DNA of 64,000 bases, taken from assembly GCF_900497805.2 (NCBI RefSeq), contig NW_020954548.1:6906835-6970834 (forward strand), read 5' to 3'. Made by a program: the position numbers and the translations under genes. How positions within the stretch are numbered: the stretch's first letter is position 1; each line of letters begins with the position of its first letter. The notes beneath the pieces were generated by a model. It ran no database searches and was not told the origin of the DNA. It saw only the letters and a list, made by a program, of their open reading frames with translations. The stretch is from Vombatus ursinus. Its lineage: Eukaryota; Chordata; Mammalia; Diprotodontia; Vombatidae. This document shows, piece by piece, positions 33,100 through 43,050 of the stretch.

Positions 33100-34010
33100 A
33101 TAGAGGGGTGGAGACGGGGTCTCCATACTAGGCCTTCGGTTCTGAGTGCCTCTATAGAACCTCTAAGAATCCTAAGAAAACCTCCTAAAATAGTGGGTAG
33201 TAACAATAACAGTATAGATGCAAAAAAGTTGTAAATGCCCAATGGGTTACAAGGGAGGGGATGGGGAAAGAGGCATGCTTAATCCAAATTGCTAAGGTGA
33301 TGAACAATATCATCAGTCTCGTGTTGGTGCCAAGTGTCAGATATGTTCCGTGCCAGTCTAATTAACACCCGCAAAGCCTGGAGTACAGAGGAAAGATTTG
33401 TAGCCTAGATCTGGGAAAGGGCACGGGTATCATTACACCAAATAGAAAAGAAAGGAGAGTGTCATTTATGCTTTGTGAAACGGTGTCGCAAGTGGCGTTA
33501 TGGTTTAAGGGTGTTACACAAATGGATCAATATCAGCCATCGCATAGCAACTGCTGTCTCAATTCCAGCCACATAAGTTCATTCCCAATGTCCTGAGTAG
33601 CCAATGCTACTTTTTTGAATCTGCTCCTCCAGCTGCTGATCAATATCAGCCTGCACTTGGAGGGCTTGGGTGAATTTATTGGCCAGTTCCTCTATTTTTG
33701 AGGCAAGCAATTGCTGTCCACTATATAAGTCCTGTATCTGGAACTCCTCGAAGATGGATGCTGCCAACGCAAGTGCCCCTAGCCATTCTCTCTTGTGTCC
33801 CAGGGCACTGGAGCTGACGCAACCTGTGGCAAAGTCCTGATTGCGCAAAAATGAAAACAGTTTACTCAGTTTAGACATCCTAACTGTCTTTTCTTTCTGC
33901 TCTTTCTGAATTTTCTGTTGACTGTGTTTCTTCTCCCATCCTTGTTGTCTCTCCCAGGGCTTCTTCAACTCGTTTTGTTCTTCTTTCTGGTACCCAGCGG
34001 CTCCGGCCAT
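33100..34010 (-). pseudogene. ERV env-derived remnant (fossil)
   Basis: Between pol and the polypurine tract, a frame at 33579-34010 overlaps the end of pol. It contains an alanine-rich stretch followed by a heptad-like segment (SKIEELANKFTQALQVQADI and DQQLEEQI). This is reminiscent of the transmembrane subunit of class II env genes (cf. the SSIDQKLANQI region of HERV-K). Only part of an env is represented. The overlap with the end of pol is usual for betaretroviruses. Assignment is by resemblance. Confidence 0.5.
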
Positions 34011-36948
34011 CAGGATCTGTAAGACATAAATACCCCGGTCCTCTCCAAAACACTACGGATGGGCCTTGCCAGTTTCCCTCATCGTCCTTCCAGAGGACTT
34101 TCTGGTTAAGGGATGGTACATGTAGTGCTGTTTTTAAGGGGCCAGATGAATTACAAGTGGGTGGTGTTATTAGCTGTAGCATGCCGGGGGATAGGCCCGT
34201 GTCTCTATCTAGACAGAGAAAATTATATGTATATAAAGCTTTATCCACATCTGCTTGGGTAGGCCACCGCCCTGTGCCCCAACCTCCTACTCCTCCTTTT
34301 TGTTTACTGAGGGTAGCTTTCAAGGTACGATGGGCTCGCTCAACAATAGCCTGACCTGTGAGGTTATAGGGGATCCCTGTAACATGCTTAATGCCAAAGG
34401 ATGTAAAAAAGGCAGTCATTTGTGTAGATAAATATGCAGGCCCGTTGTCAGTTTTAATGACGTGAGGGATCCCCACAGAGGCAAAACAATGGTACAGATG
34501 CTTAATAACTGATGGGGTGTTCTCCTTACTGGATACAGTGGCCATTATAAATTTGGAAAAAGTATCAATGCAGACATGGATAGTGACACGGCCAAGATGA
34601 GTAACATCCATTTGCCTCAAGTCATTGGGAAAAAGACCTCGTGGGTTAATCCCCTTACTGGATGGAAGGGGGAGAAAAGGAACACAGCGCACACATCGCC
34701 TCACAATTTGTCGAGTCTGTTCATGAGTTAAACCATACAGGCGTCTCAGGGAGCTCGCTGGTAGGTGTAAAAAATCATGGGCTTGTTCAGGAGGGGTGAG
34801 GACTGGCAGTAGGGAGCACTGTAAGGCACGATCCGCTGCATCATTGCCTTCAAAAATGCCTCCTGAGGTGGACTGATGAGAATAAACATGGAGAATGTAG
34901 AGGGAGTTGTTTTGCTGCAACAAAATTTGCTGCAATTCCCTCAGGAAAGAGGATATGATGGACTTATGAGATTGGAGGACGGCGTCCTCTATGCATCTAA
35001 GAACCTTTACTGCATATAGACTATCAGAGATTATGTTTATAGGCTCAGGATATTTACGGCAAGCATGGAGGATGGCAAAGAGCTCATTTTTCTGGGTAGA
35101 GTCATAGGGGGTTTCTAATACTGTTATTTCCTTGGAGGCCTCATGATAAATAGAGGCCTTATAGCTTTTTGTAGCATCAGTGAAAACATTTGAGCCTTGA
35201 ACAGGTTCCCCCATAACCTTTCGTTGGGGTGGTACTAAGGTTATTTGCTCTAGCATAGGGAGAAGCAGGCAGGAGGAATGGGGACTTATCTCAGCCCATT
35301 GGGAGCAATGTGCCCGAGACCAATAGGTTTGCATAATGGCTTCTCGCTGCCCAGGTTCAAAAATCGAGTAAAGTAAAGGTCGCTGCCCAGACAAGTGGAC
35401 AGCCCTTTGTACTGCAGCTAAGGCTAGTTCCCCTAACATCTCATAATAATTTGGCAGTACCTTGTGAGCCTTCTTTGCATATACAAATTCTAACAACTTG
35501 GGACCTTGGTGTATAACACAAAAAGGGCTCTGTTGATTGACCAAGGAGACCTCTATTCTACCTTTGGGGTCCCATCTGGCGGTCTGGGCTTGGGCTGCAA
35601 GTGAGAATATTTGGGACACTGCTGCCTTAGCAGCAGGAGTCCATGCCTGAGAGGAGTTTAAATCTGAATTTCCTTTTAAGATATCATATAAAGGCTGCAT
35701 TACAGCAGGAGGAATGGGTGTGCGGGCCCTGAGCCATTGGATCTGTCCCACTAACTTTTGGAGGTGATTCAAGGTGGTTATCTTATCAAGCCCTAGTTCA
35801 GGAATTTGATTGCTAATAGAAACAGCCTCCATACGAAGGCCTAGGTATGTGAGTGTGTAATTTTGCTGGACTTTGTCAGGGGCCACCACCAAACCATAAT
35901 GAGCAAGTGCAGAGATGGTTTCTTTTACTAATCTTGCTAGTGTCTCATCACTGCTAGTGGCTAATAAAATATCATCCATATAGTGAAGTATTGTGGCTTT
36001 AGGCCATTTGTTCCTGATAGGGTCCAGCACTCTCCCCACATAAGCCTGACATAAGGTGGGACTGCAGCACATTCCTTGGGGCAGGACCTTCCACTGATAT
36101 CTTAAATCTGGTCCTGCATTATTGGTAGTGGGTATGGTAAAGGCAAATCTCTTTCTATCTTCTGGGGATAATGGGATAGAGAAAAAACGATCTTGGATGT
36201 CTATGACTGTCGCAGGCCATCCAGAAGGCACTAAATTAGGAGAGGGGAGGCGAGGCTGTAGGGTTCCCATGGGCTCTAGGGTGGTGTTAACCGCCCTGAG
36301 ATCTATTAACATTCGAAATTTCCCTGATTTCTTTTTTATTACAAACACTGGGCTGTTCCAGGGGCTGGACGTGGGCTCAATGTGCCCCACCTGTAACTGG
36401 TGCTGCACTATGTCACGTAAAGCCTGGGCTTTCTCTGCAGGGAGGGGCCATTGGGGTACCCAGACTGGGTTATTAGATCTCCATGTTAGAGGAGTGGGTC
36501 TGATACAATAAAATTTTTCTTGTTGCCCAACGGCCCCAATTAAAAATCCTGCGGGGGTGGTATATAAACAGATGCTCCACAAGCCTTCAAAATATCTCTT
36601 CCCCATAAATTGTATCTCAAACCAGCAACCACCGGGGTCGATTTGGAAAATTCCCTTGCTGTAAAGGGGAAGTCCGAACCACCAGGTAAAAGTCGGAGAC
36701 TTTCCTGATGCAGGCCCGAGGGCGCATTCTGAGGGGGTGGAGCTTCCATCTGGTAAGCTTGTTGAGGGGCCCTCCTTGCCCCGCCTGCCGACTGGCTTGC
36801 AGAATTCTTTAGCATAATGGCCTGATTTGTTACAATTGTAGCAAATTACCTCGGGGCGGGCTGCACTAGGTTTCTGGCTGCATTGCGCCTTGAACTGACG
36901 GGCTTTTCCACATAGATAGTACAATTTAGTCTCTTTTGTTTTCAGCAC
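33880..36948 (-). CDS. pol: ERV nucleocapsid/pol reading frame (fossil part)
   Basis: A minus-strand frame of 1022 codons. Domains in order: two zinc knuckles near residues 10-50 (for example CYNCNKSGHYAKEFC); a reverse transcriptase with LPQGM and the catalytic YMDD at about residues 323-326; an RNase H region with VFTDATKSYKAS near residue 580 and NELFAILHACR further on; and an integrase with a CVRC motif, DVTHLG near residue 770, IKTDNGPAYLS and VERAHRTLK. Motif style and the LPQGM/YMDD pair favour a betaretrovirus-like pol. It belongs to the 32268-37692 element and is not a host gene. Confidence 0.9.
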   Translation of the reverse strand: MLKTKETKLYYLCGKARQFKAQCSQKPSAARPEVICYNCNKSGHYAKEFCKPVGRRGKEGPSTSLPDGSSTPSECALGPASGKSPTFTWWFGLPLYSKGIFQIDPGGCWFEIQFMGKRYFEGLWSICLYTTPAGFLIGAVGQQEKFYCIRPTPLTWRSNNPVWVPQWPLPAEKAQALRDIVQHQLQVGHIEPTSSPWNSPVFVIKKKSGKFRMLIDLRAVNTTLEPMGTLQPRLPSPNLVPSGWPATVIDIQDRFFSIPLSPEDRKRFAFTIPTTNNAGPDLRYQWKVLPQGMCCSPTLCQAYVGRVLDPIRNKWPKATILHYMDDILLATSSDETLARLVKETISALAHYGLVVAPDKVQQNYTLTYLGLRMEAVSISNQIPELGLDKITTLNHLQKLVGQIQWLRARTPIPPAVMQPLYDILKGNSDLNSSQAWTPAAKAAVSQIFSLAAQAQTARWDPKGRIEVSLVNQQSPFCVIHQGPKLLEFVYAKKAHKVLPNYYEMLGELALAAVQRAVHLSGQRPLLYSIFEPGQREAIMQTYWSRAHCSQWAEISPHSSCLLLPMLEQITLVPPQRKVMGEPVQGSNVFTDATKSYKASIYHEASKEITVLETPYDSTQKNELFAILHACRKYPEPINIISDSLYAVKVLRCIEDAVLQSHKSIISSFLRELQQILLQQNNSLYILHVYSHQSTSGGIFEGNDAADRALQCSLLPVLTPPEQAHDFLHLPASSLRRLYGLTHEQTRQIVRRCVRCVPFLPLPSSKGINPRGLFPNDLRQMDVTHLGRVTIHVCIDTFSKFIMATVSSKENTPSVIKHLYHCFASVGIPHVIKTDNGPAYLSTQMTAFFTSFGIKHVTGIPYNLTGQAIVERAHRTLKATLSKQKGGVGGWGTGRWPTQADVDKALYTYNFLCLDRDTGLSPGMLQLITPPTCNSSGPLKTALHVPSLNQKVLWKDDEGNWQGPSVVFWRGPGYLCLTDPDGRSRWVPERRTKRVEEALGETTRMGEETQSTENSERAERKDS

Positions 36949-37160
36949 TTCTGATAGTCCTCTCCAAGCGGCTGCCTGTAGGCAGCCACAAAATCTGGGA
37001 AGGGTTTATCAGGACCTTTTTTAATCTTGGTCAGGGAGGGCCTTTGTTTCCCCAAAGCCTGAATCTTACTAAAAGCCCGTAGGGCACATTGGGAGACAGC
37101 TGCAAACACTGTATTTAGTGTCTCTTTTAACTCCTTAAATTTCTTCCATTCTAAAGGGGC
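36949..37160 (-). pseudogene. ERV gag remnant (fossil)
   Basis: Minus-strand DNA between the nucleocapsid knuckles and the neighbouring LTR encodes a capsid-like stretch (for example KKFKELKETLNTVFAAVSQC). Only the end of gag is represented. Confidence 0.6.
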
Positions 37161-37692
37161 CCAATGATTGTAGGGTCAGATACCGGAAGGCGCTGTCTGA
37201 GTTTAGCACACCAAGGGGGAGGGAGTGACGTAGGAGGCTAGGACCGGATACAGGAAGGAGGCATCTGGGATTAGTGCATAGACAGAGTACGTGACCTAGG
37301 AAGTCAGACTCAGATACTGGGAGGAGGCGTCTGGGGTCAGTGCTACACAAAGGGACCCAGGAAGTCAGGAAGGTCACAAGATGGAGGCGTCTGGGGTTGA
37401 CGTTGCATATAGGGAGGGGACTAAGCAAAGGGAACTCAGTCCTCTGCCATCCCACTCCCACGTGGCACCGCCCCTTGCCTCAGGAGCACAAGCTCCGGCT
37501 ACTTCCTTGCACCCAGCTTATCTCACATAGCACTGCCCACTGCCTCAGGGCTTCTCCGTACCCAGCCCATCCCAGTTCACCACGACTCCACCTACCACAG
37601 CCCCTGCCTCGACTTCCAAAAATACCCAGATCTTACCCTAATCTTGCCACAGCACCTACCTGGTAGTTGCCAACATCAGACAGTCCCTCACA
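37161..37692 (-). repeat. ERV LTR (gag side), 532 bp
   Basis: Aligns base for base with 32550-33081 without gaps, nine substitutions by eye. Carries the same U3 repeat units and the same TG terminus, directly followed by the CTCCCT duplication. Confidence 0.9.
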
Positions 37693-37699
37693 CTCCCTC

Positions 37700-37995
37700 C
37701 CCTCTGAAAGTCCAAAACATGGAAGACTAGAAGAGAATCATTGGGGAGTGGGTGGTATTCAGGACTGAAAATAGGAAGCTGTCTTCTTGGTTATTTTTCC
37801 CCTACCTCAAATTGTACCCATAATGCCAAACTACTCTCAAGTGACATTTAAATTTCCAAATACTGCTCCAAACCACCCTACTCTACTTTCTGTTACTCAT
37901 CCTGACGTTGACTCCCCAGTAGATTTTAAACATGATTCACTGTAATGATTCATCAAATTTCCAAACTAATCAATGGTATTGCATTACAGACATGA
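37700..37995. other. No recognised feature
   Basis: Unique flank of the ERV. Confidence 0.4.
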
Positions 37996-37999
37996 TGGG

Positions 38000-38185
38000 A
38001 CTAAACCCTGGCATGTATTTCAGAGCTACTCAGGGCAAGGGAGAGATAGCTGGAGTAGGAATCCAGAGACTGCCTAGAACTGTGACGTTGGGCAAGTGTA
38101 CTCACTTTTCTGGGACTCAGTTTCTTCCTTTGTAAAGAAAAGAATTGGATTAAGTGACCTCTAATATCCCTGTGATCTATTTTCT
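38000..38185 (+). repeat. MIR SINE
   Basis: 'gtgacgttgggcaagtgtac', 'tgggactcagtttcttcctt' and 'agtgacctctaatatccctg'. Confidence 0.8.
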
Positions 38186-38344
38186 ATCTTTTAATAGTTT
38201 GTGGTTTATTTTTGTGGCACCTAAGAAAAAAATAATGCTAAAGTTACATAATTACATAATTTTTAAAAATCAACTCAAAGATAACTAAGAATAACAGACT
38301 ATAACAACAAGACCATATGTAAGATGGAAAACTACTAACCAGAT

Positions 38345-38530
38345 CAAACTTAACAACTGAGACTGCTGGATCTGGAGACAGAAAACCTAAGTTAAAATCC
38401 TGACTCTACTATTTACCTCCTGCATGATTTTGGGCAAAATCACGTTTACCTTCCTGGACCTCAGCTGTACCATTAGAGGGTTGGGCTGACTGAACTCTAA
38501 GGTATGTTCCACCTCTAAATCTATGATCGA
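38345..38530 (+). repeat. MIR SINE
   Basis: 'actgctggatctggagacag', 'gattttgggcaaaatcacgt' and 'ccacctctaaatctatgatc'. Confidence 0.8.
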
Positions 38531-38539
38531 TCTTATGTT

Positions 38540-39260
38540 CTTTCTCAAGCTGTCAAGTTGGTCGTTCATATCATCCAGTTAAATGCAGAGAAGCTGCTCA
38601 TTTGCCACTAGCACCAGCCTGGGTATTTAGTTCCTGAGCCCCAAGAAGCGGAAATGAAATCATTTTTATGCCCTTAGGATGGACAGGAACAGTTCTAGGG
38701 CTTGCTGTGTCATCGGGGCACAAGCAGCCAAACACTGAACTGCAACCCAGAGACGCCTTTCCAGAAAGGGAGACATATGTCAGCCTTGCCACAACCACAA
38801 GACAACCTCTGTTCTTTCCACTCAATTGAATGGAAGACCTATAAACATCAATATATGGCTAATAAGAAAAAATAGTTGCATTATTTGCACACGTGTGCTA
38901 AAAATGCCTCCTGTGAGCTGGTTGCACGGACGCAGTAGCACACTGCTGGTTGTCTGGGCAGATATGTGTCTGGGTCGTAGGAAGCCACTTTCTAAAATAA
39001 GCACCAGAAATCAAAAGAACCTGCTCCTCTGGTGGTGGGTCCTGAAAGGATCAGTTTCAGCTGCGCCCACTTTTCTTTGAGATTTTTTAATAACTGGGCT
39101 TCTCTCAAAGGAAAAACACATCATTTGGGGAAGGAGGAGGGAGCCGGTAGACTGCTGAATCAGGGCTACTAGAATCAAAGGGATAGTCCTCTATATTTAG
39201 ATGTAAATGGTTTAGGGAGTAAAACAAAAAACTGTCCCTGCTCCTTGAGTAGGTTGCTTT
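38540..39260. other. No recognised repeat or gene
   Basis: Several 60-84-codon frames on both strands overlap one another and show no domain. I read them as chance. Confidence 0.4.
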
Positions 39261-39265
39261 TAAAG

Positions 39266-39315
<50 letters not shown>
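39266..39315. repeat. (GT)n microsatellite
   Basis: About 24 uninterrupted GT units. Confidence 0.97.
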
Positions 39316-39316
<1 letters not shown>

Positions 39317-39340
39317 CGGGGGGAGATATGTATACAATCA

Positions 39341-39687
39341 TGTATGTACAAGATTGCAACAGAACAGATGAAAGGCAGTCTCAGAAGCAAGGTTCTACAA
39401 ATGAGAAAACTGAAGCTTTAATTATCATGTTGTTGAGTCGTTTTAGTAGTAGTGACTAAGTCTCTGACCCCATTTAGGGTTTTCTTGGCAAAGACACTGG
39501 TGTAATTTGCCATTTCCTTTTCCAATTCATTTTTACAGATGAAACTTAGGCTAACAGAGTTAAGTGACTTGCAAGTCACTACTAAAACGACTCAACAACG
39601 TGATTATTAAAGCTTCAGTTTTCTCATTTGTAGAACCTTGCTTCTGAGATTGCCTTTTATCTGTTCTGTTGCAATCTTGTACATACA
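39341..39687. repeat. Large near-perfect inverted repeat (hairpin)
   Basis: The left arm 39341-39456 and right arm 39575-39687 are reverse complements, with four substitutions and one 3-nt length difference by my count. The 118-bp spacer is SINE sequence. The right arm replaces the part of the SINE expected between 'gttaagtgacttgc' and 'agtaagtgtctg'. The left arm spans unique flank plus the start of the SINE. Confidence 0.95.
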
Positions 39688-39775
39688 GGTAGTAAGTGTC
39701 TGCAGTCAAATTAGAACTCAGGTCCTCTTGACTCCAGAGCCACTACTCTATCTACTATACCACCTAGCTGCCTCA
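39432..39775 (-). repeat. Marsupial SINE (MAR1 type) interrupted by an inverted copy
   Basis: 'ttgttgagtcgttttagtag', 'ggttttcttggcaaagacac' and 'gttaagtgacttgc', then the inverted arm (39575-39687), then 'agtaagtgtctgcagtcaaa' and the head 'ccacctagctgcctc'. Confidence 0.88.
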
Positions 39776-39789
39776 ATAATTATACTGCT

Positions 39790-40195
39790 AAGTAAACTTC
39801 AGAGAATCAAGAATGCCTGATTCCACGTACAGCTCTAGAGCTGCTTTCTTGATATCCTTGAAGCTCTGATACGCAAAGGAGATTATGCTTCTCATGTTTT
39901 GTGATAGGGCTAGGGTACCAGCTTAAGGAAACACCAGGACCTAAGAGGGCCTAAAGTTAAAACAAACAAATGAAAAAGAGTGAAAGAATGAGAGGAGAAT
40001 TTCCCTAGCCCAACCACACTATAAGAATAAAGATATTAAGATATTATGTTTGTTCCTCTTTACAGATAAAAACATGAACTAACAATCTATAGTCACCTTC
40101 CTATAAAATCTTTCTGAGGTATTTCTTGAGCAATGGCTTCCCCTCCCCATATGGCTCTTTTCTCTCACCCCCTTCACAAGAACTTTCTGCCAGTC
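39790..40195. other. No recognised feature
   Basis: Unique DNA, no supported frame. Confidence 0.4.
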
Positions 40196-40288
40196 ATAGT
40201 GTGGATATACACTGGATGATATTTTCTTCCTTCTAATTTCTTAGACTATAAATGCTTTGAGGTCAGAGATCATATCAGATTTGTCTTT
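40195..40288 (+). repeat. L2 LINE 3' end, left part; split by HAL1 copy 2
   Basis: 'tagactataaatgctttgag' and 'gtcagagatcatatcag' are L2. The L2 continues at 43917-44000 as 'atatcccccactgcacctta' and 'cacagaacactgcccatag'. Joined, they give an ordinary L2 end, proving that 40289-43904 was inserted later. Confidence 0.85.
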
Positions 40289-40790
40289 TTTTCTTCTTGA
40301 ATCAAAGAATGTGGACATTTTATTAATTTTTATTGTACAATTCCAAATTGTTATACAGAATGCTTGGACTAATGAACAGTTTCAACAACAGTACATTTGT
40401 GTGCCTGATTTTCTGTAGTCCCTCCAACATCTACTGCTCCCATTTCTGGGGGTTGTTATCTTTGCCAATTTTCAGTATATGAAATGAAACCTTTGAGTTG
40501 TTTTAATGAATATTTCTCTTACTATTAGTGATTCGGAGCTTGTTTTCATGTGGTCATTTGTAGCTTACAATTCTTTTGAAAGCTCGTCATTTCCTTTGAC
40601 CAAGCCTTATCTATTGGGAAATGGCTTCTGATCTTATATAATTGTTTTGACAACTTCTCCAAAGGCCACTAAAGACCTTCATAATCTGGTTCCAGTTGAT
40701 CGTTCTAGACTGATTTCACATTAGACTCCCATATCAACTTTGCATTCCAGCCAAACAGGCTTCCATGGTCCCTGCACAAACCATTTCATC
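40289..40790 (-). repeat. Probable 3'-transduced segment carried by HAL1 copy 2
   Basis: It lies between the HAL1 A-rich tail and the target duplication. On the plus strand 40625-40790 is an L2 piece ('aagaccttcataatctggtt', 'cattccagccaaacagg'). On the minus strand 40300-40620 is an old L1-type 3' end with AATAAA-like signals ('gtacaataaaaattaataaa') just before the final A-rich run. Confidence 0.65.
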
Positions 40791-41601
40791 CTTTTTTTCT
40801 TTTGTTAATTTATTTTTAGTTTTCCACATTTACTTCCACAAGACTTTGAGTGCCAAATTTTCACCCCATCTCGCCCCTCCCCCCTCCCCAAGATGGCCTG
40901 CATTCTGAATATCCCTTTCCCTAGTCTACCCTCCCTTCTATCTCTGCCCCCCTTCTCTCTACTTTCCTGTAGGGCAGGATAGATTTCCTGCATTTCTTAT
41001 TTCCCAGTTGTATGTGAAAACTTTTTTTTAAACATGTGTTTTTAAAACTTTGGCATCCAAATTTTCTCCCTTCCTCCCTCCCCACTCACTCTCATTGAAA
41101 AGGCAAGCAACTCAATATAGGTTATACGTGTGCAGTTATGCAAAACACTTCCATAGTAGTCACGTTGTGAAAAACTAACTCTATTTCCCTTAATCCTATC
41201 CCACCCACCCCCATTTATTGTATTCTTTCTTTTGACCTTGTGCCTCCTCAGAAGTGTTTGCTTCTGGTTACCCCCTTTCCCAATCTGCCCTCCTCTCTAA
41301 TTTCCCCTGCTGTCTTGTCCCCTTCTCCCCCTATTTTCCTATAGGGTAAGACAGATTTCCATACCCAATTGAGTGTGTATATTATTCCCTCCTTAAGTCA
41401 AATCCTGTGAGAATAAGATTCACTCATTCCCTCTCACCTTCCCCTGTTTCCCCTCCACTAGAAGAGATTTTTTCTTTTCTGTTTTTTGTGAGTTAATTTA
41501 CCCCATTCTACCTCTCCCTTTCTCCTTCTCCCAGTGTAATCCTCTCTCATCCCTTAATTTTATTCTCCAGAAATCACCCCTTCATCTTCAACTCACCCTG
41601 T

Positions 41602-41605
41602 GCCC

Positions 41606-41652
<47 letters not shown>

Positions 41653-41662
41653 NNNNNNNNNN

Positions 41663-41719
<57 letters not shown>

Positions 41720-41765
41720 GTCTGTCTGTCTATCTATCTATCTATCTATCTATCTACCTACCTAC

Positions 41766-41809
<44 letters not shown>

Positions 41810-41811
41810 GT
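41602..41811. repeat. (TATC)n array with an assembly gap
   Basis: Long TATC tract with TGTC and TACC variants. Ten N at 41653-41662 mark an unresolved length. Frames across it are artefacts. Confidence 0.97.
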
Positions 41812-41972
41812 AAATATACATACTTATAATTTTTCCCTCCCTACTACCCTACTACTGACTACCCTAATACTGACAAAGGTCTCATGAGTTATAAATATCA
41901 TCTTTCCATGCAGGAATGTAAATAGTTCAACCTTAATAAGTCTCTTATGATTTCTCTTTCCTGTTTACCTCT

Positions 41973-43050
41973 TCATATTCCACTTGAGTCTTGTATTGGA
42001 AAGTCAAATTTTCTATTCAGCTCTGGTCTTTTCATCAAGAATGCTTGAAAGTCCTCTATTTCACTGAATGACCATTTTTTCCCCTGAAGAATTATACTCA
42101 GTTTTACTGGGTAGGTGATTCTTGGTTGTAATCCTATCTCCTTTGCCCTCCAGAATATTGTATTCCATGCCCTGCGGTCCCTTAATGTAGAAGCTGCTAA
42201 ATCTTGTGTTATTCTGATTGTGTTTCCACAATACTTGAATTATTTCTTTCTGGCTTCTTGCAATATTTTCTCCTTGACCTGGGAACTCTGGAATTTGGCT
42301 ACAATATTCCTAGGAGTTTTCCTTTGGGGATCTCTTTCGGGAAGAGATTGGTGGATTCTTTCAATTTCTATTTTGCCCTCTGGTTCTAATATATCAGGGC
42401 AGTTTTCCTTGATAATTTCTTGAAAGATGATGTCTAGGCTCTTTTTTTTGATCATGGCTTTCAGATAGTCCAATAATTTTTAAATTATCTCTCCTGGATG
42501 TATTTTCTAGGTCAGTTGTTTTTCCAATGAGATATTTTACATTATTTTTCTAATTTTTCATTCTTTTGGCTTTGTTTTATAGTGTCTTGATTTCTCATAA
42601 AGTCACTAGCTTCCAATTGCTCTATTCTAATTTTTAAGGAAGTATTTTCTTCAGTAAGCTTTTGAACTTCCTTTTCCATTTGGCCAATTTTGCTCTTTAG
42701 GGCATTCTTCTCCTCATTGGCTTTTTGGACCTTTTTTTGCCATTTAGGTTAGGCTATTTTTTAAGGTGTTATTTTCTTCAGTATTTTTTGGGGGGTCTCC
42801 TTTAGCAAGCTGTTGACTTCTTTTTCATGATTTTCTTGCATCACTCTCATTTCTCTTCCTAGTTTTTCCTCTACTTCTCTTACCTTCTTCTCAAAATCCT
42901 TTTTAAGCTCTGCCAAGGCCTGAGACTGATTCATATTTTTCTTGGAGGCTTTGGATGTAGGAGCTTTGACTTTGTTATCTTCTTCTGGTTGTATGTTTTG
43001 ATCTTCTTTGTTACCAAAGAAGTCTGACACTTCTTGCGAGGTTTGCTCAT
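41973..43050 (-). pseudogene. HAL1 copy 2 ORF1, broken
   Basis: Minus-strand start ATG at 43050. The segment ELKKDFEKKVREVEEKLGRE shows the coiled coil, and later parts include HQSLPERDPQRKTPRNIVAK (C-terminal domain). Near 42085 the run GGGGAAAAAATGG keeps the long end in frame, giving KKWSFSEIEDFQAFLMKRPE, homologous to the end of L1 ORF1p. This copy therefore shows that the true C-terminus lies about 35 residues beyond the stop met in copies 1 and 4. Several other frameshifts break it upstream. Confidence 0.8.

Larger units (their letters stand above)
32268..37692 (-). mobile_element. Endogenous retrovirus, betaretrovirus-like (class II), fossil
   Basis: A minus-strand provirus bounded by TG...CA ends. 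The 6-bp duplication CTCCCT lies at 32262-32267 and 37693-37698; 6 bp is typical of class II elements. Parts in coding order: an LTR copy (37161-37692), a gag remnant (36949-37160), a nucleocapsid/pol reading frame (33880-36948), an env-derived remnant (about 33100-34010), a polypurine tract (33082-33098) and the second LTR (32268-33081). It is broken as a provirus, with a handful of breaks overall. By my count the shared 532 bp of the two LTRs differ at nine sites (about 1.7%), which at ordinary mammalian neutral rates suggests an insertion a few million years old (inference). Confidence 0.9.

Noticed and set aside
33880-36948. Possibility that the long open frame is a domesticated host gene
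   Set aside because: It sits between LTRs with a target duplication and a polypurine tract, and the LTRs are young. Openness is explained by youth; nothing in the sequence shows host adoption.
39266-39315. CRISPR-like or satellite array
   Set aside because: Plain dinucleotide microsatellite. No spaced repeats anywhere in the window resemble CRISPR.
41600-41887. 95-codon Ser-Ile-Tyr-Leu repeat frame
   Set aside because: Translation of the TATC array with an N gap.
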